46,388 bases of DNA from Natribacillus halophilus (GTDB lineage Bacteria; Bacillota; Bacilli; Bacillales; Marinococcaceae): contig NZ_FNEN01000018.1 in assembly GCF_900100185.1 (NCBI RefSeq), forward strand, positions 1 through 46,388, given 5' to 3'. The notes under the pieces were generated by a model that saw nothing but the letters and a program-made list of their open reading frames with translations, made no database searches and was not told where the DNA came from. Position 1 is the first letter of the stretch; each line of letters starts with the position of its first letter. The translations under genes were made by a program, and so were the position numbers. Of this stretch, positions 1 to 8,524 are shown in pieces.

Positions 1-123
1 AAAAGTTCCGCTTCGCACACGGGGGTGTGCGTTGCGCTGGCTTGATTCATTCTTCTTACGCTTGGCTTTCATTCAGTTTTCAAAGGGCAAATGATTGTCG
101 CCCTCTTTGCGGCGACTCTTATA
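1..123 (-). promoter_or_regulatory. rRNA operon leader with boxA (16S gene off the left edge)
   Basis: Read on the minus strand, this stretch contains TTGCCCTTTGAAAAC (76-90), the boxA-type antitermination element of Bacillus rRNA leaders, followed by AACTGAATGAAAGCC and pre-16S leader sequence running off the window edge. In B. subtilis an rRNA operon likewise follows lysS, which supports the reading. No mature 16S sequence is seen, so the gene itself must start beyond position 1. Confidence 0.75.
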
Positions 124-152
124 ATGCTATCACTTACGAAATGCTTAGTCAA
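124..152 (-). promoter_or_regulatory. rRNA operon promoter
   Basis: The minus strand shows TTGACT (147-152), a 17-bp spacer and TAGCAT (124-129). Upstream of the -35 lies an AT-rich stretch (about 153-180) that could act as an UP element. Position and strength fit a sigma-A rRNA promoter feeding the leader at 1-123. Confidence 0.65.
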
Positions 153-175
153 CAACTTTTTTTTACGAATTTATC

Positions 176-240
176 TTTTTGCCGCATCTCCGACCGGGAG
201 GTTTTTGGCGGCCTCACCGGTCTTTTTTCTACGGCAAAAA
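176..240. terminator. Long nested inverted repeat between lysS and the rRNA promoter
   Basis: An outer pair TTTTTGCCG / CGGCAAAAA (176-184 with 232-240) encloses an inner stem GACCGG...CCGGTC (192-222). The inner stem is followed on the plus strand by a T-run (223-229). On the minus strand the outer pair ends in a purine-rich tail. It probably ends lysS transcription or insulates the rRNA promoter from read-through, possibly in both directions. The direction of action is inferred. Confidence 0.5.
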
Positions 241-314
241 CGAGTGTACCATTAGAATTAATGGAGGACAAGTGTTATTTTTTTCATCTCACAAATGTGT
301 TACACCCTCTGCCA

Positions 315-1871
<1,557 letters not shown>

Positions 1872-1896
1872 TTATGTTTCCCGTCGTCTACATCAT

Positions 1897-2889
1897 TTAT
1901 GATGTGACAGCAGCCGCCCCCTCCAGCTCTTCTGCAAATTGATACATCACATCTGCTACATCGTCTCTATGATTAAGTTCGTTAATCTTGCCTCGAACTT
2001 TTCCGCCCCCGCGCAAACCTTTTAAATACCAGCCAGCATGTTTTCTCATTTCATGAACCGCGATTTTCTCGCCTTTGAGATCGATCAAGCGGTCCATATG
2101 GAGCATGCAGACATCCACTTTTTCCTTAGGGGTTGGTTCAGGAGGCAAGGAACCATCCTCCAAATATTTGACGGTACGGTACAACATCCAGGGGTTGCCG
2201 AGAGCGGCACGCCCGATCATAACTCCGTCAACACCGGTCGTATCCAGCAGTTGCCTGGCATCCTGAGGCGTATTTACGTCCCCGTTTCCGATAACGGGAA
2301 TATTCACCGCCTCTTTAACTTGCCGAAGAAGATCCCAATCGGACAATCCTTCATACATTTGATAACGGGTACGGCCGTGCACAGACACAGCCTCGCCACC
2401 CGCAGCTTCTACAGCATGCGCATTCTCAAGGACATAAATATGATCCTCATCCCAACCGGTCCTCATCTTTACGGTCACCGGCTTTTGGACATTGCGAACG
2501 ACTGCATTCACCATATCATAAATTTTATCAGGATCGAGGAGCCAGTGCGCGCCGGCATCACATTTTGTCACTTTCGGTACCGGACAGCCCATGTTTATGT
2601 CGATAATATCAGCATTCGTTTGCTCATCGACCACATGAGTAGCTGCGACGATCGAGTCTTTGCTGCCTCCGAAAATTTGTAGGCTGAGCGGCTTTTCTCT
2701 TTCATCGACATAGAGCATTTGCATTGATCTTTCATTTTCATGCAAAATGGCCTTGTCACTGATCATTTCCGCGCACACGAGACCGGAGCCAAATTCCTTG
2801 GCGATTAAACGAAAAGCCGGGTTACATACACCGGCCATCGGCGCTAAAACCACTTGGTTTTTCATTTTAATATTTCCGATTTGCAACAT
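1897..2889 (-). CDS. dusB: tRNA-dihydrouridine synthase B
   Basis: FMN-dependent reduction of uridine to dihydrouridine in the tRNA D-loop, using NADPH. The 330-aa product has a TIM-barrel N-terminal part beginning QIGNIKMKNQVVLAPMAGV, the catalytic cysteine in NMGCPVPKVTK, the FMN/phosphate motif GVMIGRAALGNPW, and a C-terminal helical tRNA-binding domain. A GTG at 2898 is possible, but the ATG at 2889 matches the family N terminus, with a weak GGTGA 5 nt upstream. It lies 23 nt after yazB and is followed by the hairpin at 1839-1866. Confidence 0.95.
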   Translation of the reverse strand: MLQIGNIKMKNQVVLAPMAGVCNPAFRLIAKEFGSGLVCAEMISDKAILHENERSMQMLYVDEREKPLSLQIFGGSKDSIVAATHVVDEQTNADIIDINMGCPVPKVTKCDAGAHWLLDPDKIYDMVNAVVRNVQKPVTVKMRTGWDEDHIYVLENAHAVEAAGGEAVSVHGRTRYQMYEGLSDWDLLRQVKEAVNIPVIGNGDVNTPQDARQLLDTTGVDGVMIGRAALGNPWMLYRTVKYLEDGSLPPEPTPKEKVDVCMLHMDRLIDLKGEKIAVHEMRKHAGWYLKGLRGGGKVRGKINELNHRDDVADVMYQFAEELEGAAAVTS

Positions 2890-2912
2890 GACATTCACCG
2901 CACTTTTTCCTC

Positions 2913-3122
2913 TTAATGATCTTCTCCCAACAACTCTTCCACCGAAATATCCAAAAGCGAGGATGCCCGTTTAATAAAATCATCTTCTGCCGACCTTGTC
3001 CCACGCTCGATTTCTCCGACGACGGACACGGACATATGCATTTGCTCAGCAAAACCTTGCTGCGTGTATCCTTTCAACTTTCGAAAAGCCCGAATTCTTC
3101 CGCCTGCCCTTGTCGTCTCCAT
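2913..3122 (-). CDS. yazB: XRE-family small DNA-binding protein
   Basis: A 69-aa single-domain helix-turn-helix protein: the HTH spans about residues 10-55 (GYTQQGFAEQMHMSVSVVGE), with a short acidic tail. Its target is unknown. The start at 3122 is set by AAGGAG 7 nt upstream, and the length equals B. subtilis YazB. The first 49 nt overlap the 3' end of folK in another frame, so translation is probably coupled. Its fixed place between folK and dusB suggests a role tied to the folate operon, but this is inference. Confidence 0.9.
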   Translation of the reverse strand: METTRAGGRIRAFRKLKGYTQQGFAEQMHMSVSVVGEIERGTRSAEDDFIKRASSLLDISVEELLGEDH

Positions 3123-3607
3123 AGAAGGACTCCTTTTTTTAGTCGTTCCGGCATTGCATCCATGATTTGCTTCAGCGATCGCCCGGTGGTTGGCATCTTT
3201 ACATTGGGGGCGATTTCCGACATGGGAGCGAGTACAAAAGCACGTTCGTGCATACGCGGGTGCGGGATGCACAACGCATTCTTCTCAATATTTTCTTCGT
3301 TAAATAACAGAATGTCAAGATCTATCGTCCTTGAACTATACCGCTCATTATTTCGCACCCGATCCAATTGCTGTTCTATTCCTTGCAGTTTTGCCAACAA
3401 ACCCTCGGCATGCTCATCCGTTTCCAAAGCGATGGCCATATTGAGAAAATAAGCATCTGTGTCAAACCCTACCGGTTCCGTTTCGTAGATAGACGAAACC
3501 GAAGTGATCCGCATCGTTGGCACTCGATTGATTTCTTCCAGTGCTTTTCGTAAGTAGTGGGTGCGGTCTCCAATGTTTGCCCCGAGGGCGACGTAAGCCA
3601 CGTTCAT
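3074..3607 (-). CDS. folK: 6-hydroxymethyl-7,8-dihydropterin pyrophosphokinase
   Basis: Transfers pyrophosphate from ATP to hydroxymethyl-dihydropterin, the step before FolP in folate synthesis. The 177-aa product shows ALGANIGDR at the N terminus, YETEPVGF, and the signature RYSSRTIDLDILLF with the catalytic aspartates, then IPHPRMHERAFVLAP. Two ATGs stand in tandem (3610 and 3607). The second is preferred because GAGGAG lies 6 nt before it; it also overlaps the folB stop as ATGA. The C-terminal tail past about 155 is poorly conserved and overlaps yazB. Confidence 0.95.
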   Translation of the reverse strand: MNVAYVALGANIGDRTHYLRKALEEINRVPTMRITSVSSIYETEPVGFDTDAYFLNMAIALETDEHAEGLLAKLQGIEQQLDRVRNNERYSSRTIDLDILLFNEENIEKNALCIPHPRMHERAFVLAPMSEIAPNVKMPTTGRSLKQIMDAMPERLKKGVLLWRRQGQAEEFGLFES

Positions 3608-3966
3608 CATCGACTCCTCACGATTTCAATCGCAACGTGATCATAATGGCCGTGAATCGGGGGGTCAGGTTTAATCACTTTTATCGTCGCCCGTTCGACA
3701 CTATTGAACGCCGTGAGCATTTCATCTGCGACTCTTTCCGCAACGGATTCCACCAATTGATATGTCTTTCCTTCAACGACGCGCTTGGTCGCTTCGTAAA
3801 CCGCTCCGTAGTCGATACTTTTGTCAATGTCATCGTCGGCAGCCGCTTCTTTTAAATCAGCTTCCAAAACAATGTCCACGGTAAAACGCTGACCCAACCT
3901 GTTTTCTTCCGGAAAAACACCATGATACGCGTAAAACATCATACCGGTAATGAATATCTTATCCAA
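3607..3966 (-). CDS. folB: Dihydroneopterin aldolase
   Basis: Converts 7,8-dihydroneopterin to 6-hydroxymethyl-dihydropterin and glycolaldehyde. The product begins with DKIFITGMMFYAYHGVFPEE, the family N terminus, carries LVESVAERVAD and ends with KVIKPDPPIHGHYDHVAIEI, giving 119 aa, the usual size. No ATG or GTG fits. A TTG at 3966 gives the family-length protein and overlaps the end of folP by 8 nt, so it is probably translated by coupling, as the Shine-Dalgarno is weak. The longer frame opening with MPCLGKGRLG is rejected. Confidence 0.92.
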   Translation of the reverse strand: MDKIFITGMMFYAYHGVFPEENRLGQRFTVDIVLEADLKEAAADDDIDKSIDYGAVYEATKRVVEGKTYQLVESVAERVADEMLTAFNSVERATIKVIKPDPPIHGHYDHVAIEIVRSR

Positions 3967-4807
3967 ACGACATCCCAACCTTCCCTTTCCCAAGCATGGC
4001 ATCCATCATCTGCACGGTACGCGCCATTTCCTTAACGTCATGGACTCGTACGATATGACAACCACGCTCAATGCCCAGACTTACCGTTGCACCTGTGCCC
4101 TCTACACGATCATGAGCCGGGAGGTCGAGGGTCTTGGCAATCAACGATTTCCTGGAAGTTCCCAACAAAACCGGGTAACCAAGCTCGACAATTTCATTTA
4201 AGCGCCGCATCACTTCCAGGTTGTCTTCGTGTGATTTTCCGAACCCAATCCCCGGGTCGACGATAATGTTGGAACGTTTCACACCTGCACGTACACAAAG
4301 ATCGATGCTCTCCAAAAGATCAGCTATAATCTCGGACATTAAATCTTCATAAAGGGGCTGCTGCCGGTTATGCGTAACGATGATCGGGGCCTGCGTTTTT
4401 GCAGCTACAGCGGCCATCTCCGCATCATATTTGCCCCCCCAAATATCGTTGATTATATCAGCTCCGGCAGCTATCGCCTGACGAGCTGTTTCTGCCTTAT
4501 ACGTATCGATCGATACCGGCACATGAACGGCTTCAGATACAGCTTCAATCACCGGCAAAACCCGGGAAAGTTCATCCTGTAAAGGAACTGGTTTATGTCC
4601 GGGACGGGTCGATTCTCCCCCGATATCAATCATATCAGCACCTTCGGCTACCATTTCCTTTGCCCTTTCGACCGCCTTATCGATGCTGTCATAAGAGCCC
4701 CCATCTGAAAAAGAATCAGGGGTCGTATTTAGAACGCCCATGACCATTGTTTTTTTTTCGAAATCCAATGTCCATGTGTCTCCGGAAAGCATAAGCTTAT
4801 TATCCAT
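3959..4807 (-). CDS. folP: Dihydropteroate synthase
   Basis: Condenses hydroxymethyl-dihydropterin pyrophosphate with para-aminobenzoate to dihydropteroate; the target of sulfonamides. The 282-aa TIM-barrel protein has MGVLNTTPDSFSDGG (about 23-37), DMIDIGGESTRPG (about 58-70), SIDTYK, IINDIWGG and LLGTSRKSLI. AAAGGAAG 6 nt upstream supports the ATG at 4807. It follows pabA by 43 nt. In B. subtilis pabC stands between these two genes and is absent here. Confidence 0.96.
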   Translation of the reverse strand: MDNKLMLSGDTWTLDFEKKTMVMGVLNTTPDSFSDGGSYDSIDKAVERAKEMVAEGADMIDIGGESTRPGHKPVPLQDELSRVLPVIEAVSEAVHVPVSIDTYKAETARQAIAAGADIINDIWGGKYDAEMAAVAAKTQAPIIVTHNRQQPLYEDLMSEIIADLLESIDLCVRAGVKRSNIIVDPGIGFGKSHEDNLEVMRRLNEIVELGYPVLLGTSRKSLIAKTLDLPAHDRVEGTGATVSLGIERGCHIVRVHDVKEMARTVQMMDAMLGKGKVGMSFG

Positions 4808-4850
4808 CGTCTACTTCCTTTCTCCACCTGCTGCTATATATAAAAATCCA

Positions 4851-5441
4851 TTAAACGCCTAGCGTCTCGGGCGTACTATAGCTCACTAACCACTGTTCAA
4901 GCATGCGCTTGCCGTCTGTGGTCATGATTGATTCAGGATGAAACTGAACCCCTTCCGTCGGATGATTTCGATGGCGAAAACCCATAAGTTCTCCTTCTTC
5001 CGTCCATGATGTAACCTTCAGGCATTCCGGCAACGAATCACGCTCCACCGTTAAAGAGTGATACCTCATAATCTCGGTCCTCTGCGGAATACCTTTATAC
5101 AATGTCTGACTATCATGAAGTAAACGCGACGTCTTTCCGTGCATAAGGCGGGAAGCCTGTGTGACTTTGCCGCCAAACACTTGCCCGATCGCCTGATGCC
5201 CCAAACACACACCGAGAACAGGAATCCGTCCGCTAAAATATTCAATCGCTGCAAGCGTGACGCCCGCTTGATCAGGATCACACGGACCCGGAGATATGAC
5301 TAACCGTTCGGGTTTCAGTTCGGCCATCTCCCCTACCGACATTTCGTCGTTACGCCTAACGAGACATTCTTCACCCAGCTCACCCAAATATTGAACAAGG
5401 TTGTACGTAAACGAATCGTAATTATCAATCACTAATAACAT
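4851..5441 (-). CDS. pabA: Glutamine amidotransferase subunit (PabA/TrpG)
   Basis: Releases ammonia from glutamine for aminodeoxychorismate synthase and often also for anthranilate synthase. The 196-aa class I GATase shows [31 protein letters not shown], the nucleophile in [10 protein letters not shown] and the His-Glu pair in [15 protein letters not shown] 5 nt before the ATG sets the start. It leads the operon pabA-folP-folB-folK-yazB-dusB. The synthase partner pabB and lyase pabC are not in the window, so the partner must be encoded elsewhere, or this copy serves TrpE. Confidence 0.93.
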   Translation of the reverse strand: MLLVIDNYDSFTYNLVQYLGELGEECLVRRNDEMSVGEMAELKPERLVISPGPCDPDQAGVTLAAIEYFSGRIPVLGVCLGHQAIGQVFGGKVTQASRLMHGKTSRLLHDSQTLYKGIPQRTEIMRYHSLTVERDSLPECLKVTSWTEEGELMGFRHRNHPTEGVQFHPESIMTTDGKRMLEQWLVSYSTPETLGV

Positions 5442-5482
5442 CTCTGCTCCTCCTCAGCTCAACTCTCCTTGTACTTCCCTAT

Positions 5483-5511
5483 AGTCTACCATCGAAAAAA
5501 AAGGCAATCAA
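5483..5511 (-). promoter_or_regulatory. Sigma-A promoter of the pabA-folate operon
   Basis: The minus strand shows TTGATT (5506-5511), 17 bp, TAGACT (5483-5488), about 40 nt before the pabA start and just after the cysK terminator. Confidence 0.6.
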
Positions 5512-5526
5512 TGAGCACTCACAAAA

Positions 5527-5570
5527 ACAAAAAACCGGAGACAACAAGCATAGAACTTGTTGTCCCCGGC
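5527..5570 (-). terminator. cysK terminator
   Basis: A 14-bp stem (5535-5548 with 5556-5569, CCGGAGACAACAAG on the plus strand) with a 7-nt loop is followed on the minus strand by TTTTTTGTTTTTG. It lies 15 nt past the cysK stop and separates cysK from the folate operon. Confidence 0.93.
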
Positions 5571-5584
5571 AACGAGCGAATCAT

Positions 5585-6517
5585 TTATTTCTCGTCGTCA
5601 AATTGATACAGCGGCGTACTTAAATAGCGTTCACCATTGGATGGGATAACGGCGACGACTTTCTTGCCTTTCCCTTGTTTCTTCGCTTCTTCCAAAGCAA
5701 CATAGAGAGCTGCACCGGAAGAAATACCGCCGAGAATCCCTTCTTCACGGGCTGCGCGGCGAGCATATTCAAAGGCTTGTTCGGTGGTCGCTGTCGCTAC
5801 TTCATCGTAAACGTCCGTGTCCAGAATGCCGGGAACAAATCCGGCACCGATACCCTGGATTTTATGCGGCCCTTTCTCGCCACCGGACAACACTGGTGCA
5901 TCCGCCGGTTCAACAGCAATGTTCTTGAGATTCGGGAAATGCTCCTTTAACAGTCGACCCGCGCCGGTAATCGTGCCACCGGTACCGATTCCGGATACAA
6001 ATGCATCGATTTGCCCATCCACTTGCTCGAGCAATTCCCGGCCTGTCGTTTCGCGGTGGATATCCACATTGGCTTGATTTTCGAACTGTTCCGGAACAAA
6101 GTAGCCCTTTTCTTCTGCCAATTCATTGGTTTTACGGATCGCGCCACCCATGCCTTCTGCTCCGGGCGTAAGTTCGAGCTCTGCCCCGTATGCTTTCAAC
6201 AAGTTGCGGCGTTCCTGACTCATCGTATCCGGCATGACCTGCAGTGAACGGTAGCCTTTGGCAGCTGCAACCATCGCGAGTCCTATACCTGTATTCCCGC
6301 TGGTCGCTTCTATAATCGTATCGCCGGGTTTTAACTTGCCTTCCTTTTCAGCCCGTTCAATCATCGCCAAGGCAATCCGGTCCTTAACAGAGCTGCCCGG
6401 GTTATAAAATTCAAGTTTCAAATATACATCGGCGTCATTTTCTCCCGGAAGACGATTTAACTTCACAAGCGGCGTATCTCCAATTAAATCAGTGATCGAA
6501 TTGACAACTTTACTCAT
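5585..6517 (-). CDS. cysK: Cysteine synthase A (O-acetylserine sulfhydrylase)
   Basis: PLP enzyme making cysteine from O-acetylserine and sulfide. The 310-aa product has the PLP-lysine K45 in [11 protein letters not shown], the substrate loop TSGNTG (72-77), [13 protein letters not shown] binding the PLP phosphate, and [14 protein letters not shown] 7 nt before the ATG at 6517 sets the start; a 5-residue upstream extension is rejected. It is monocistronic, with its own strong terminator and a palindrome over the promoter region (see 6537-6563). Confidence 0.96.
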   Translation of the reverse strand: MSKVVNSITDLIGDTPLVKLNRLPGENDADVYLKLEFYNPGSSVKDRIALAMIERAEKEGKLKPGDTIIEATSGNTGIGLAMVAAAKGYRSLQVMPDTMSQERRNLLKAYGAELELTPGAEGMGGAIRKTNELAEEKGYFVPEQFENQANVDIHRETTGRELLEQVDGQIDAFVSGIGTGGTITGAGRLLKEHFPNLKNIAVEPADAPVLSGGEKGPHKIQGIGAGFVPGILDTDVYDEVATATTEQAFEYARRAAREEGILGGISSGAALYVALEEAKKQGKGKKVVAVIPSNGERYLSTPLYQFDDEK

Positions 6518-6536
6518 ACATGTCCCTCCCAATTAA

Positions 6537-6563
6537 ATTCCAAGTATATTTATTGGTATTATA
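6537..6563 (-). promoter_or_regulatory. cysK -10 region with overlapping palindromic operator (CymR-like?)
   Basis: TATAAT lies at 6558-6563 on the minus strand with a poor -35. Directly after it, ATACCAA and TTGGAAT (6553-6559 and 6537-6543) form an imperfect inverted repeat spaced by 9-10 bp. cysK is a known CymR target in B. subtilis, and this layout would let a repressor block initiation. Assigning it to CymR is inference. Confidence 0.4.
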
Positions 6564-6592
6564 GTCAATCTTACCGAAACCGTGCACATTTG

Positions 6593-7489
6593 TCAACGCG
6601 AATGTTCTTCCTGGTTCAACGCTTCTGTCTTTAACTGCAGCAAATCATCGGCGCTGAAGTGATATTGGGCATGGCAAAAATGACATTCCGTTTCTGCGCC
6701 CTGATCTTCCGTAATCATCGCTTGAATTTCTTCGCTACCCAGCCCAACAATCGCTCGCCCTATCCGCTCCTTGGAACACGGACAGCGAAATTGCACAGGC
6801 ATTTGTTCCAAAAATTGGTACTCCCCGCCTGTGATCGTTTCCATAATACTTTCGGGTGTATGCCTTCGTTCAATTAATTTCGAGATCGGCGGGGAAGCTT
6901 CGATGTGCTTTTCTATCAGATCGATGGTTTCCTCCGTTGCCCCCGGCAGAACCTGTAGGATAAACCCGCCTGCGGCAAGTATGGAATGGTCTGTGTCAAC
7001 GAGGACGCCCAGGCCGACAGAAGAAGGCACTTGTTCCGATGTAGCGAAGTAATGGGTGAAATCTTCTCCCAGTTCTCCGGAAACAAGCGGAGAATGGCTC
7101 GTAAATTGCTCTTTCATCCCGAGATCCCTGGCCACGGCAATATGGCCGTCAGTGCCAACCGCTCGGGCCACATCAAGTTTACCAGCTCGATTTAACTCAA
7201 AATGAACGTGGGGATTATGCACATAGCCCCTTGTCTCGCCCTGGGCATTACTGTCTGCGATCATGTACCCAAGCGGACCATCCCCTTCCACTTTCACCGT
7301 CAACTTGTCGTCGCCGCTCATCATGGCCCCCATCATTGTTCCGGCGGTCATCGTCCGACCTAATGCTGCCGCTGCTGTCGGGTAGGCTTGATGACGACGA
7401 ACAGCTTCATTAACCATTTCGGTCGTTCTGGTCACGTAAACTCGCGCTTGCTGCTGAAAAGCAGTGGCTTTTATAAGATAATCCTGCAA
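6593..7489 (-). CDS. hslO: Hsp33 redox-regulated chaperone
   Basis: Cytosolic holdase activated by oxidation. The 298-aa product matches the family throughout ([32 protein letters not shown]) and ends in the zinc redox switch C236-x-C238 and C269-x2-C272. The start is TTG at 7489; no ATG or GTG fits, and AAAGGAGC lies about 10 nt upstream. It follows coaX by about 41 nt with no terminator between, so they are probably one transcript, as in B. subtilis. Confidence 0.95.
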   Translation of the reverse strand: MQDYLIKATAFQQQARVYVTRTTEMVNEAVRRHQAYPTAAAALGRTMTAGTMMGAMMSGDDKLTVKVEGDGPLGYMIADSNAQGETRGYVHNPHVHFELNRAGKLDVARAVGTDGHIAVARDLGMKEQFTSHSPLVSGELGEDFTHYFATSEQVPSSVGLGVLVDTDHSILAAGGFILQVLPGATEETIDLIEKHIEASPPISKLIERRHTPESIMETITGGEYQFLEQMPVQFRCPCSKERIGRAIVGLGSEEIQAMITEDQGAETECHFCHAQYHFSADDLLQLKTEALNQEEHSR

Positions 7490-7530
7490 ATGGAAGTCGC
7501 TCCTTTAGCAATCGAAATACTTTATAGGTC

Positions 7531-8292
7531 TTAATTTTTGTCATATATTAACTTCAAACCTTTGAGTGTCAAGAAAGGGTCAACGGTATCTATAGACGTA
7601 GCTTCCCGGCCGATTAACTGCGACAACCCACCTGTGGCGATCACGGTTGGTTCTTTGTTTGCTTCCGCCTTCATCCGACCGACGATCCCCTCCACCTGAC
7701 CGACGTAACCATAAAAGACGCCGGACTGCATGGCGTGGATCGTATTCTTGCCTACCACCGACTGCGGAGCTGTAATTTCGATATGGGGAAGTTTCGATGC
7801 ATGAGCATATAACGCATCTGTCGAAATGGAAATCCCGGGGGCAATCGCTCCCCCCACATAGTTGGCTTTCTCATCGATAAAACAAAATGTCGTAGCTGTT
7901 CCGAAATCAACGATGACGAGCGGCGTCCCATATTCTTCAATAGCCGCGACAGCATTCACGATACGGTCGGCTCCTACATCACGCGGGTTGTCATAAAGGA
8001 TATTTAAGCCTGTTTTGACCCCAGGTCCTACGATCATCGGGCTTTGCCCAAAATATTTTTGGGCCATTTGTTCGAAGGCGAACATTAAGGATGGCGCAAC
8101 TGAAGATATAATCACACCCTCGATCTCTTCCAGTGCCATCCGCTCATTTCCTAGTAGCGTGTGCATAAGGACACCATACTCATCTTCTGTTCGCTCCTGC
8201 ACCGTCGATAGTCTCCAATGGTTCACCAGGCGCTGATTATCGTATACCCCAAATACAATTTGCGTATTCCCGACGTCTATAACAAGAATCAT
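7531..8292 (-). CDS. coaX: Type III pantothenate kinase
   Basis: Phosphorylates pantothenate, the first step of CoA synthesis. The 253-aa ASKHA-fold protein has the N-terminal phosphate loop [27 protein letters not shown], the second loop [14 protein letters not shown] and the [11 protein letters not shown] motif. The start at 8292 is chosen because AAAGGG lies 8 nt upstream and the product then begins at the phosphate loop; 19 upstream in-frame residues are rejected. The leader between the ftsH terminator and this start is filled by repeat copy A. Confidence 0.94.
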   Translation of the reverse strand: MILVIDVGNTQIVFGVYDNQRLVNHWRLSTVQERTEDEYGVLMHTLLGNERMALEEIEGVIISSVAPSLMFAFEQMAQKYFGQSPMIVGPGVKTGLNILYDNPRDVGADRIVNAVAAIEEYGTPLVIVDFGTATTFCFIDEKANYVGGAIAPGISISTDALYAHASKLPHIEITAPQSVVGKNTIHAMQSGVFYGYVGQVEGIVGRMKAEANKEPTVIATGGLSQLIGREATSIDTVDPFLTLKGLKLIYDKN

Positions 8293-8362
8293 CGGACCAA
8301 CCCTTTCTGCTTCACTGTTAGTAGAAAGAAAACTTGACTTATCGCACAACTTTTGTATCTGT

Positions 8363-8455
8363 AAAGAAAACTTGGCTTATCGCCAAGCATGGCGAAAGCC
8401 TTAGTTGCACTTATGCAAGATAAGAAAGTTTATACTTTCTTAACTGCCAAAAAAG
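8363..8455 (+). repeat. Dispersed multi-hairpin repeat, copy A
   Basis: A 93-bp unit starting AAAGAAAACTTGGCTTATCG and ending CTTAACTGCCAAAAAAG, strongly similar to copies at 33575-33671 and 40168-40231. It contains GGCTT-TCGCCA / TGGCGA-TAAGCC (an 11-bp stem with one bulge when read on the minus strand), TTGCA/TGCAA, and TAAGAAAGT/ACTTTCTTA. A partial copy of its first 21 nt stands at 8325-8345. Its terminal A-run (8449-8454) doubles as the U-tract of the ftsH terminator. Confidence 0.85.
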
Positions 8456-8479
8456 AGATGCCCTGTGGACGGGCATCCC
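8449..8479 (-). terminator. ftsH terminator
   Basis: On the minus strand GATGCCC / GGGCATC (8457-8463 with 8471-8477) form a stem with a 7-nt loop, followed by TCTTTTTT. It lies about 45 nt after the ftsH stop. The U-tract is the end of repeat copy A. Confidence 0.85.
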
Positions 8480-8524
8480 TCGTTCTTCGCCACCAAGAGG
8501 CTGGTGAAATTCCCGCGTAAACAG

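Noticed and set aside
2038-2682. 214-codon ORF antisense to dusB
   Set aside because: It lies fully inside dusB in the opposite strand; no ribosome site and no family resemblance. Codon shadow.
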